Shown: piece by piece, positions 37,377 to 49,376 of the stretch
Position numbering within the stretch: position 1 is the stretch's first letter
How the letters are laid out: the number at the start of each line of letters is the position of its first letter
Assembly: GCA_033439795.1 (NCBI GenBank)
Contig: JAUTDP010000002.1
Location: forward strand, 4,836,001 to 4,900,000
Source: Sordaria brevicollis
Taxonomy: Eukaryota > Ascomycota > Sordariomycetes > Sordariales > Sordariaceae
Length of the DNA stretch: 64,000 bases
Direction: 5' to 3'
Position numbers and translations under genes: made by a program
Notes under the pieces: model-generated
What the model saw: only the letters and a program-made list of their open reading frames with translations
Database searches by the model: none
Told to the model about the DNA's origin: nothing

Positions 37377-40300
37377 ATATTACCACTCTACATCACTTTG
37401 CACATATCTCAACACAACAAAAGATACCCTTGGGGCCCATTAACTGGGTAACCCATATTTGGCAGACCGGTCCGGCTGCCGTGTACACTTGATTCCAGCA
37501 TTGGGAGCGACACATACCATTAACGAAGTTTACTGCATGACCCGGCCGGCGTTTGATTGCTTTTTTGATTTTCTTTGGGGCCCGCGCATTGTACGCATCA
37601 GTTTGGCCTTAATATTCATGGTGGATCTGGGTCAAATGGCTTTTCACGGGTGGACAGCCTTCAGGAATTATAGGCTGGCGTGAAATTGGCCGATGTTTAC
37701 AATGGTGGCATCACTGCCCTGGGTTTATCAAATGGGAATTGGGAGGAAATGGGGGGTAAAGGCGGGGCTTACTTATTATCATGCATCGGTTGCGGGCTTC
37801 TGAAATCAATTTTTTTTTCTCTTTCTTCATTCATCTGGCAACCATTGACCCGGCGTTTCTTCTACTTTTTCTCATCACCATGATACCAAAGTTCCTTCGC
37901 ATTTGCTGGGGTTGTTTCATTCTGTCTGCGGTCGAATGCAACAAAATTTGCAGACCGCTTCTCACAACCAAAAGCTTCTTAACCTTTTCACATGTTTCAC
38001 ACTAGTGACTTTTTTTTTTCTTTCCCTTTGTACATTTAGCCTTGGCAATCGCAACCATGGCATGGCATGGCATGGCATGGCTGGGGATGGGGATGGGGGA
38101 TGGGAAAAACAAAAAATCAACTGCGTGTACAATACTTTTTTCACTTTGCGAAAAGGGCAGATCGGTCAGCGCTACTACAGTACGCTACGGGCAAATCCGT
38201 GTCCCGCGCGTGGTTCGCGCTTCCGCTCACTTCCGCCCAATCTTTTCTTGACAGCAGAGCAGAGCAGTTAGGCTAGCGTCTAGTCTAGCGGGCATGCAAG
38301 TTGTGAGGGAAAACGAAAAAAGGAGCGAGCGAGCGAGCGAGCAAAGTCAAAACAAAACGCGAAGAAACGCGAATTTCCTCAAAGTCCATCAAGGTGTTCA
38401 CAGAAAAACGTATAGTGATATTTCTTAATGTTTGTTGTTGGTAATGGTTTTGGTAATCATGGTTGGTAATGGAAGGAAAAAGAAGGGGAAAACAAAAATG
38501 GCGGTGCCGATGGCGGAAAGGGTGCTATAATGGTTGCGATAGTTGCTTGGAGTGAGCAAAATAAGGGGCAAGCATAGTTAACAAAACTCGTGAGAGCCAA
38601 AAACAATTGCAAAAGATTCAATCAATTTATGTCAGTCTCTACATGTGACTCTGTGCTGAGCCGGAGGTGACTTTAGGTTGAAGGTGTCGACGTCGAAGGT
38701 GTCGAGAGCCTCAATTGCGGCGGTCTCTCAACTCAACTTCAGTGTAACACAAAACCAGGGGTAGCCAAGCCATCCAAGCCATCAAGCACCCAAGACGTCC
38801 AAGTCTACCAAGACGAAAAAAAAAAAGCATCACACATATCATTTTCGCAATTTTTCGTGTACCTGATTGTGGTAGGTAATGATAATCGGTGATATATCTT
38901 GGCTTTTGCGGCCTTTGCCGGAATTTCCCATCCTTCGTTCCCTTCTTTCTCGGTCGTCAACAATCGAAATCTGCTTTGCTCGTCAGGCTCGTATACCACA
39001 GTATTTGGATAGAGATACTGTATGATCAACCGTGATTGACATTTTTCGAATCTTGATTTCGACGTTGAAAACTTTTGCGATCGCAAATGCAATGCGGGGA
39101 AATTGTGGAAAATATGTGGACGAAAAAATGATCCCCTCATGGCAGTTTTTTCCATCCGAGGGAGACGTTAGGAGGGTTGGGGGGCCCGTCCATCCGATTT
39201 CCTCCGGGATTTTTTCGAATCTCCAACCCTCACCTTAGTGTATGGTGCTCCATTGATTGACGGTCACGAAGGCATGAAATAAACCCCCAGATGAGATCTT
39301 CAATCCCTTTTACGTAGACAAGCGTAGTTGATCTTGGTATGCTTGGCCTTTTTGGAATCTTGTCTGTCTCATTTTACCCCACGGGGTTTTTCGGGGCATG
39401 ATGGGGCTTCGGGTCTGGGGAAGAAAGATGGACATGACGGGAACTGGACGACGTTGAATGTGGAGGCTCTGAGAGAAGGGAAGAAACGAAGAAGAATGAC
39501 CGGCTCAGACAACGGACCAAAGTCAGGGATACAAGGGCCAGCGGGCGGACCTGAGGTTCGGCGGTCGGACTCCTTCTCATCCCAAAACTCTACTATATTC
39601 CCTGGTTGATGTCGTCGCGATCGCGAGGTGATGAGCAGAAGAACTGAAGGGATGGATTTTGGTGAGGGGAAGCCGGAAGAGTTAACAAGGGGTTAGAGAA
39701 TAGGCTGAAATGCCCCTGCGGCGAACAATAGCGGGCATGTGAACGAAGTGAGTAGGTAGTGACCGCGAACGGACAAGACTCACCACGGTAAAACTAAAAC
39801 TGAAAAGAAAGGGAGGCTGATGGAGGGTAGCAAAGCGTCGCAAAGGGGTTGCGAAAGACGTCATACTTTCCGGCAAAGCTCTACCAAAACCGCAAATCGC
39901 AATTCCCGGTGCGAAAACAACACTCACCGTCCCAAAGCTTCAAACTGGAGGGCTAGACTTAGACTTCCACTTACGCATTCCAAAGGGAGGCCTTCACCGC
40001 CTACATAACTTCCCGTCAACAAGCCCGTATAAACCCGTCCCGGGATACCTCTCGGGATACCGTTTTCTGTTGGTTCCGCATGCCGCTTTTTGGTAGCCGT
40101 CAAGGTGTCGTTAGTGATCGACGACAAACTACCCTTTTCCAAGCCTGATAGTGCGCTGTTAGGGCACAACGTGACAAGTGAAGACAGGGCATAACAGGTG
40201 CGGACAGGGCAGAGGCAGAAGTTCCGGGCATGAATAATCGGGCCGCAAGTTGCTGGGAGAATGTTTACCAGACCGAGGACAGTAAACCAGCGAAGGACAG

Positions 40301-43280
40301 GAGGGTTGGGGAATGTTACCGGGTCCGGTATTTTTCGAAACTTTGCAGACTGGACAAGATACGACCAGAAACCGGCGCCGGTCACCGGCCGGTTCAGTTC
40401 CAGCGGGGCCGGGTGCCGAAAATTCCCGTTTGGCTGCGTGCTGCTTCCTGCAGGCACTCCGGTAAGCAAGTGCTTTGCCAACGGGTTCGTTCTCACATGG
40501 CAGGATTGAAGGGTCCCGGCAAACAGCGACCTCGATTCCCAAACCCAATGCAAAGGTCTGAGGATCTCGAGGTCAACACCATCGGTCAAGAGATCTTAAC
40601 TTCGCAAAGGGTCAAAGAACAGTCCGGTGGCAGTCACCGCTTGACCGCCCGCATCATCACTTTCAGTCTGGTGATTGAAAGGATGAAGTGAACGGACCGG
40701 TATGATGTAATGCACCTCCGAGGTCGTCCCATCACCATCCCATTGACAAATTACCCCAACTTCACATGCTCAAATCCTTCAGCTGGACTCCAAATTTGCT
40801 TCATCCGATGAATTCAAGAGGAGGGCAGCAGCGGCACCCTTTTCGCGCTCTCCCTTTCTTTGTTCTCGAGAGTTGAGCACTGCCTCGAAAACCAGCACGC
40901 GCGCACACTTTTCTGGAAAGAAGGGAGGGAAACCGCCGGATTCATCGAGCAATAGCATGGCTCGGGGAAATAACCCCTCTTTCACGTGTAGACAAGTGTC
41001 GGCCCCTCAGGAAGGGGGGAAGCTTGGTGTTCGGAGGAGATGCCCCTTGACGGGGTTTGGTCCGGGTATTTTTGGAATAGGAGGTGGTAAGCTTCCATCG
41101 TGAAGCTTTCGTTGCGTGGAAGGTGGCGAGATTAGATGGGCAGATGCACCACTTCTCGTGCTATAAAAACATGAAGATGTGAAAATGAAGCCATTCCCAA
41201 CGACCGGCCAGTCTGGTAAGATTGGAATGCGGCAGGAAAGGGCGATGCATGCGGCGAGGTGGGTCGACCCAGGTTTGGAGCATGGGTGCATGTGCAGTGG
41301 CTAACCCTAACCCCGGGGGTTGCACGGCGTCGTGTAAGTGGAAGTACCTACCGAGGTACCTCCGTTTTGATGGACTTGGATCCAGGTACGCTAGACAACA
41401 CCGCCTTCCTGGCCGGTTCATATCAAAAGATATATTCAATCCAGGCCGTGAATAAATCAAACGAGCTACTTTATTGATGAAACTAAATCCCCAGTATCCG
41501 TGGTCTTTTTCGCAAGCCCAAATTCACTGTGCCACCAGCAGCAAACCCATCGCTCCTTCCTCCCCTTCTTCCTTTGTCGCCCACCCCTATATTCCTCCCA
41601 CATGACGAAGTCCTAAACGGAAATCTCTCCTTGCCGTCTAAGAACCACCTCGCATGTGTAAATATCCCAATCACTAACCCCTTACCAATCTATCCTCCTT
41701 CAAAGGCCATGCATGATCCAGTGGCGCCGCCTTTACCAAGCCTCGCAAGGCACCGCTCGATCCGTCAGAACTACCCCTGTGATCCTTCCCCCTGGGGCCA
41801 CGGCACCGCTTGTAATCTGGGGATTGCGTCAAAGAACGGGAAAGGTCTAGACCACCGGGAGACTTGCACGCCTTTGTGGAATTCGGTTCACGTGCCGACC
41901 GTCATCCCGACACCTGGACCCCAACCGCCCGTGTAAATCTGGGGCCGTGGACGGGACCTTGAAGGGGAAGAAAGGCGGTTTGTGCCGGTTGGGGAGGGGT
42001 ACAGTGTTAAGGTAAGTATTTGGTTGTGAGTTGATATTGGAGAGAAAGAAAACAATGTCTAATGTTGTGCTAGGATGTAAGGCACGACAGTGTGTATAAA
42101 TCGCGGTGGAAGAAAAAGAAGGAGACTATCCTAATGACCTCAAATAACGCCGGGATGAAACAGGCATCGTGGAAATATTGAGATAAGTATTGCATGGTAA
42201 AATCTACTGCCGAGCTATTTGTTGAATTGTGTGCGCGGTGAGGAGTGTTTGATACCTCTACCTTTGTCCGCCGTAAGGCAAATCACCAAGTACACCAACA
42301 GACCGTTGTTATTTCCTCATCGCAACTCACAGACAAGCCAACAAGTCAACATGCCCGTTACGTTTCTTGACATCCTCCGTTTCAGGGACCTCGACGCAGT
42401 GAAAGGAGCCCTCAAATATTGACAATATCACGTTCACTTGAGATAAATGCAGCAGAGTAACATGACAAGTGGACCACGAGCCGTGTCCCCTTTCCCCAGA
42501 TTTTACATGTGGAAATAAGAGTCAAGACAAGCTTTTGTGGCAAGCCTTCACCCCTTCGCTCGAGCGCTCGTTGGAACTCGGGAGTCCGTCCTCAAAACGA
42601 ACATGATACTTGGCGATTCAAGGGTTAACAAACCATGTGTCGTGTCAACCTCAAGACATCTCGTGCTAGAAGACCGTCCCGACTTCTTCCGTTGACGAGT
42701 CAGCCCACATGTAACGAGAAGATCACGGCATTCGCTTACATTTTTTCCGTTGCCTGAAACCGCGAAACTCAAGAACCCCGAGTCCACACACCACGCAGAC
42801 TTCCACGTGGAAGTCCCCTCCAGAGCCGTGGAGCGAGAACCTGGGGAACCTGGATGCCCAGTCTGGGGTGCATGCCGACGTCCCTAGATGTCCTTACGCA
42901 CCTCTACACCGGCTGGTAAGAGGAGAGTTGTAGTCTCGGCTCATACCTTGTGGAGTGCATGAAGTGTTGAACTGCGATTTTGACATATGACCAAAGGCTA
43001 CGCTTCAAGGGATGCAACTTTGCGAAGGGGAAGGTGAAGGAACGGAAGCAGTCGGCTTGATCGATGATGCATTCAACTATTCCCTGTGCTCTTAACATCC
43101 ATCATGAACTTCACTGTTGGAAGGGAAGAATCTCGTCGTTGGCGTCGACCCGTGACCCTATACACATCTCGATGTCTCTGTCATCCTGCTGAAACAGGAA
43201 GGAGGATAGAAGCTTCCGTGGAAGGGTGTGGTGAACTTTCTATACCTTCACGAAATTACCTGAAGATGGACAATACCGTC
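37377..43280. other. Intergenic stretch with simple repeats
   Basis: 3' flank of the AreA-like-domain gene followed by about 5.9 kb without a supported gene. Simple repeats are five CATGG units at 38056-38080 running into GGGGAT units, and five GAGC units at 38323-38342. GC-rich palindromic bits occur at 40370-40400. The 221-codon minus frame at 39924-40589 and the 135-codon plus frame at 41529-41936 look like chance frames. A short frame with a good start context lies at 42351-42422. Confidence 0.45.
42351..42422 (+). CDS. Possible 23-residue small ORF or first exon
   Basis: The ATG follows AAGTCAAC, a strong fungal start context, after a CA-rich leader-like stretch. The peptide MPVTFLDILRFRDLDAVKGA continues three more residues to a TGA. 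No convincing splice donor was found that would extend it, so it may be a chance frame, an upstream ORF or the relic 5' end of a gene lost downstream. Very uncertain. Confidence 0.15.
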   Translation: MPVTFLDILRFRDLDAVKGALKY

Positions 43281-43285
43281 GAAAG

Positions 43286-43461
43286 TGTTGGAGGCACGTG
43301 CGCACCTGCGTAGGTGAATGGACATACCATTCACCGCCAGGCTCCCTTGCCCTACTTTTCTAGCCCTCTAGACCCGGCCACACACAGATTTCTTTCTTCC
43401 TAGAACAATACAATCAATCACATCACCATAATTACTTCATTCGTACCTTATATATTTTATA
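43286..43461 (+). repeat. 5' LTR of the Copia element (176 bp)
   Basis: Begins TGTTGGAGG intact and ends in the RIP-mutated TATATTTTATA. Compared with the 3' LTR, the outer 120 bp are unmutated and the inner 50 bp carry both C-to-T and G-to-A changes. Confidence 0.92.
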
Positions 43462-43474
43462 GGTTATAAGCCCT
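43462..43474 (+). promoter_or_regulatory. Putative primer-binding site of the Copia element
   Basis: GGTTATAAGCCC directly after the 5' LTR. With one G-to-A RIP change it matches the complement of the anticodon-arm region of initiator tRNA-Met (GGTTATGAGCC), which many Copia elements use as primer. The match is from memory of that tRNA and not from an alignment. Confidence 0.45.
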
Positions 43475-46400
43475 CTTTAAAAGCTATTATTAAGCGACTA
43501 AAAATATCTAATCGACGAAGCGCCAGCGATTAACGCGTGTAATTTATTGAACTTCTCGTCGTTTCGATAACGCGATTAAAGCCTATTGGAATATCTCCGG
43601 GAATCACCCTTTAACGCGCACCACCCCTCATTTATTCAATAATATAATCGTAAACCTTACTAAATATACTGGGAATTAACTTTATTACGTACCCATTAAC
43701 AATTAATACCGTAATTACAAGCCTTACTAATTCTACCGGGAATTACCCTCATTACGTCGAATAACCTACCCGAATCCTATAAAATTAATTTAAATACCGG
43801 CTTCTAATATTCTCACTTCACCATATTCGAACGACTATCAACCCTCACTAAACGACTAACCTACCCCTCTATTCTTTTATTTATTAATTAAGAATATAAT
43901 TCCTACCGATATAAACTCCCTTATAACCCTACGTAGCGACTATAATCTCAATACTTAAAAGCGCGCCTTATATATCGAATTTAAATATATTAAAATCGAC
44001 GACTACGTCTATAAGAAAATCGCTAAGCCTAACGCGACCACCTATCCCGAAAAATATAAAACCTAACGTTAAAGTCGTATTTAAATTATAAAAATCATTA
44101 ATATTACCCTAAAGGATAATAAAATTTTAATTACCCTTTATTACTATAATTGGGACTAGGATAATTATAACCCCAAATATCTCTTTAAATTTATTAAAGC
44201 GGCCGTTAATAAAATTACCAATAGTACCCGTACCGGAATCCTTAAATAGTACCAAAGTCTCTAACGCACTACCTTCGATTCGATAACCTCCTTTTTAACC
44301 CAATATAAATTAATTCGCTACCGTATTACTAAAATTGGCCTAAAAATTAACGAGGACGTCGAATATTTTAACCTCTTCAATATAATTAAACGCTATTACC
44401 AAACCGATACTAAATTCTAGGCCGCTAAATTCAATAAAGGCAACCTTATAACCAACGAATTATTAATTTACTTATTTATTTTAAATAATATTAAAGCTAA
44501 TAAGAATATTAACTTTACTTTACAAATTAAAATTACTAACAATTCCGGTAATAATAATAATAATAACAATAAGAATAGTAATAAGGATAATAATAATAAA
44601 AATAATAATAATACTACTAAGCCTAAATTAACCTATACTATTTATACTAAAACTATTCGCTAAGGTTACATCTATTATACTTACGGTTATTATCGTTCCA
44701 ATAAGAATACGGTCTATTAATAATACGACTCCAAGAAGGCTCCTAACTCTTAACCCAATAAAGAGAAAGCCCGTAAAAGTAAAACCAATAATAATACTAA
44801 TACTATTACTATATTAAGCAATACCAATACCACCCTTACTAACCCGGCTACTACTAATTCCACCCTATTATTCAATAACGCCTTTAACGGTACCAATAAC
44901 TTCAACATAACCTCGTTTAATACTTTCCAAAATTTTTATTAAAACCTATAGTAAAATTTATTTATAGAATTAATAATATAATTTTATTCCTATTAATATA
45001 TCAATTACACTTTAATAACTAAATTAAAAACTAATAAACTCTCAAAGCACAATAATAATAGAACCCAATTAAAAATTTTATTATTTACGATTCTAATTAT
45101 AGCTTATATATATTCAATTATTAAAAATAATTTACTAAATTATATCTATTAATTCGACTATTAGAATACACTATAAGTAATAGCACTATTACGTATACAT
45201 ACCATATTAGTACTATCGAATTTACCCTACCAATTAATAAAAATATTAATATCCGTATTCGAATCCTTAATATTATTTTCGATCCTTTAATACTAACCAA
45301 CCTCCTATCTACTAAAACTCTATTAAAGAATAGTATAGACTAGAATATAAAATTAAACTAATTCACCTTCGCTAACGGATAAGGCATTATATAATATAAA
45401 AAGTTCAACGGTTTTATAATCCTACCGGTATTCTAACCTAACGACTTTAATTAGAATATTATTACTCCCCGCTATATAATACTAATATTAATTAACTATA
45501 TAATTATATACAAAAGGATAATATACGCTAAAAGAGAATAAATACTCCAAATATACTAATAAATTAGTATTAAATTTAATAATACTAATAATTATATTTA
45601 CAACGCCTACCTCCGCGCTAAAATAATTAATTACATTCCAAAAAGCACTTATTCGGTTACGATTACCCCTCTCTAATTTATCCGTATTAATATTATATTA
45701 TATAATAAAGTAGGATATATAAAAATTCAATACGCCGTTCATTTTATATACGATATATCCGGCTACTATTAGGTTAAATTCTATATAAATAAGGGTAACG
45801 CCTTTATTATTATTACACAATTCAAAAAATAGATCGAACTCTAAACCAACCTTAAAATTAAAATTATAAGTTTAGACGGTAAATTAGAATTTGGATTTAA
45901 TACCAAAGAGTTCCAAAACAACAAGCTAATCGAATAAGCTCGTAGCGAGGGTATCTAACTATATAAAATACTAGCCTATACCCTATAAATAAATAGTAAG
46001 TCTAAACGTACCGGCTATATTATTATAATAAAGGTACGAACTTTTATATTCGATTTAAATATATTAAACCAATTATAGCTTTTAGTCGTTCAAGTAATTA
46101 TTATAGTACTTAACGTTATATTAATAAAGTCAAATCCCGATAATAAAACGCTTTATAAAATCTTTACTCGAATAATCCCTAATTTCCTAATAGAATAAAT
46201 TAAATTACCTATTAACTATTTACGTACTTTCTTCTATATTACGTATTACTTTATTAAACTAAAGAAACGCGCTAAGGGAAATAAATTCTAAGAATAAACC
46301 TATCGTAGTAAATTTTTTAATTATAATAATAATTATAAGAGGATTTACTAAATTTAGGATTTAGAAACTAGTACTATTATCCGCGCCAATGTAATTAAAT

Positions 46401-49195
46401 TTTTCGAGAATAATAATAAGCCTAAAAACCCCGTCATTAAAATAATCCCTCATAGCGTATTCTTTACCGATTAATCTATTAAAGAAATCGAAGAAGTCGC
46501 GAATAATAATATATTTATTTAGGTAACCGCATTTAATACTTACCGCCGTAGTTTAATAGAATAACCTTCTTCGAAACTATTAAATATTAACGAGTAATAA
46601 GAGAAATATAAAAAAAAGCTATTAAAATTTATACCTTTTAACTTAGCTTCTATATATTTTATTCCAAATTTAATATTAGCGCCCGAAACGACTACCGTAT
46701 TAATTCCAAAGCCTACCATACCTACGACCACCGTAACCGCAATTATAACGATTCTAGAGATTAATGTAACTGTATTGGGAAGCGCTATTAAAATAATTTA
46801 ATACCTTTTATATTATTTCGAGTACCTACCGCTATCCCCTCCTAATTAACTATTATTATCGATCGAGTAAAACGAGTACGAATAAACCGAATACGAGTAA
46901 AATAATTTAAATAAAGAATTAATCGATTTCGAGGATCTTAATAAGGAAAATCCTATACTACTTAGTACGTACGGGCAATACAAACGCGAATCTACGGTTT
47001 ATACAGCTCCTAATACCCTATTGCCCAATATATTATAAAACCCCGCGTCGGCTGTACGACTACTACCTATAAATACCCTAAACTTAACGAAAATACAAAA
47101 GTTCGACCCTAATATAGGTACTAAAATTAAAAAACTTTAATTTAAACTACCCGAACCAATAATTACCCCTCTATCGAACAATCCTCCTAATATTAAATAG
47201 GAATAATAAATTACCGAGTAAAGCCAACCCTCTAACGCTATATTAGTAATATTAAAGGTAAACGAAAGTAAATTTCGTAAATTTATAATTAAATTTCCTA
47301 ATTTTAAATACGGATAATAAAAGGTAATTAATAATAACGGTAAAGTAAATAAATAAGTAAGTAAATGGATCGCAAATACTAAGGACTTCGCCAACTTATT
47401 TTTTAGAATTGCGGAAGTAAAGTACGTTATTAAACCCCCTTAATACTACTTTATTACTACGAAAGTTTTATATAATTTAGTATTATAGGCTAACGACCGT
47501 TTTATACTTAAAAACTATTAATAAATTAAGAAATTATATAATTATAAACAATATTAGCTATTAACTATATAAAAATAGGTTAAAGTATTCGAAAACTAAG
47601 GTATTTATCTCTTCGTTAAGCGTATACCGGATATAGAAGTTTTATTTAGTAAATGGGTTTATAATAAGAAATATAATATCAATTTTAAAGAATACTTTAT
47701 ACGCGTTAAATAGGTTATTTATAATAATTTTAAAGAGAATAATTAGGTAATATAAAATATTTATATTACTATTGCTAATATAATTAACGTTCGTCTATTT
47801 TTAATTATTATAGCTACCTATAACCTCGAATATAAATAATTCGATATCAATACCGTATTCTTAAATACCTTAATTCCTAAAAGTATTAAATATTATATAG
47901 AATAACCAATAAAATTTAAAAAGGGACCCTATAGCAAATTAGTCTACTTATTATTAAGGGTACTCTATAACCTACGTCGTAACCCATTATATTAATTCGA
48001 TATAATTATACCTATCTTTAAAAAATTAGGATTCTTTCCCATCGGTAGAGATATATACTTATTAATCAATAAAAAGTTAAACGCCTTATTCATCCTTTAT
48101 ATTAATAATTTCCTCATTACTATTCCTACCAAGAAAGTTATCAATAATATCTTCACCGCTTTATAATAATACTTTAAAATTAAATATATAAATCCAATTA
48201 AAACCTTCTTAAGTATCGACGTTATTAAAAATAAGAACGAACGCACCGTATTTATTTTATAGGAATAGTATACTCGTATAATCATTAAGAAATTCAATTC
48301 TAAAGAGATATACCCAATTAAAACACCTTAGCTACCCAATTACAAAATCTATAAGGGTAAGGAATTACCCACAACAAATAAGAAGCTATATATTAAACGT
48401 ACTAATTCGCTAAATTGGGTCTCCTTAAGTATTCGACCGGATATTATATACATAGTTAGCAAATTCGCTAAAAGTAATACTAAACTAACTAATCGTCACT
48501 TAATTATTATAAAATACCTTTAACGTTATTTTACAAATTTCCCTAACCTAAATATAATCCTAGGAAGTAAAATATTACTAATAACCGATCTAAACCTATA
48601 ATTCAAAACGTATACGGATATATCGTTTACTAACGATATTCTATCACGCCGTAATACTATTAACTACGTCGTTTTCTTTACTTACGGCCCGATTTTATAG
48701 AAATCTAGGAAATAGGACTTTATAATTACCAATACAATAAAGGTAGAATTTATTAATCTATTTCCAATAACGAAGTCTCTATAATAAATTAATAGTATAC
48801 TTTATAAATTAAGTATAATTAACGGCCAGAAGAATATTTAAAAAATCCTTTATACCGATAATATAAATACCAAAGAGAGGGTCTTTAATAAGAACGTCCT
48901 TATTCAAAACCATTATATCGATATTCGATATAAATGGTTAATCGAATAAATAGAATAAAAGAACATCGAGGTTATCTATATTTCAAATAAGGAGATACTT
49001 GCAAATAGATTTATAAAACCGTTAAAAGCAAATAAGTACGCAAAATTCGTAAAGTTGGTCGGAATATATCAGTAGAAGGTTCTTTAGGCTTAATAGAGAA
49101 AACGGGAAACACCATAACATATATCACGAAATTACTTTATATATAGTACTTTTACCTCACTTTATCTATTTTAGGTCTTTCGGTCTATAGGGGTA

Positions 49196-49371
49196 TATTA
49201 GAGGCACGTACGCACCTACGTAGGTGAATAGACATACCATTCACCGCCAAGCTCCCTTGCCCTACTTTTCTAGCCCTCTAGACCCGGCCACACACAGATT
49301 TCTTTCTTCCTAGAACAACACAATCAATCACATCACCACAATTGCTTCATTCGTGCCTTGTGTGTTCCACA
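49196..49371 (+). repeat. 3' LTR of the Copia element (176 bp)
   Basis: The inner end is mutated (TATTAGAGG for TGTTGGAGG, CGTACG for CGTGCG, AATAGA for AATGGA). The outer end is intact (GTGCCTTGTGTGTTCCACA). A polypurine-like ATAGGGGTA lies just upstream at 49187-49195. Confidence 0.92.
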
Positions 49372-49376
49372 GAAAG

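Larger units (their letters stand above)
43281..49376 (+). mobile_element. Ty1/Copia retrotransposon with target duplication, RIP-mutated
   Basis: The element spans 43286-49371 and is flanked on both sides by GAAAG (43281-43285 and 49372-49376), a 5-bp target duplication. LTRs are 176 bp each. On the plus strand the frame, broken by RIP stops, gives: gag (about 43900-44950); a protease region beginning near 45090 (IIYDSN.. for the usual DSG/DSA motif); integrase (about 45500-46500); then reverse transcriptase (about 47450-48200, with FLNTLIPKS and LYINNFLIT, where YINN stands for YVDD) and RNase H (about 48550-49050). Integrase before reverse transcriptase is the Copia order. No frame is intact, so it cannot encode its own proteins. 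Confidence 0.92.

Noticed and set aside
39924..40589. 221-codon minus-strand open frame
   Set aside because: No recognisable motif, and equally long open frames lie on the opposite strand over GC-rich palindromic DNA.
41301..41316. Telomere-like CTAACCCTAACCCC
   Set aside because: Only two repeat units in balanced intergenic DNA, too short to claim an interstitial telomere.
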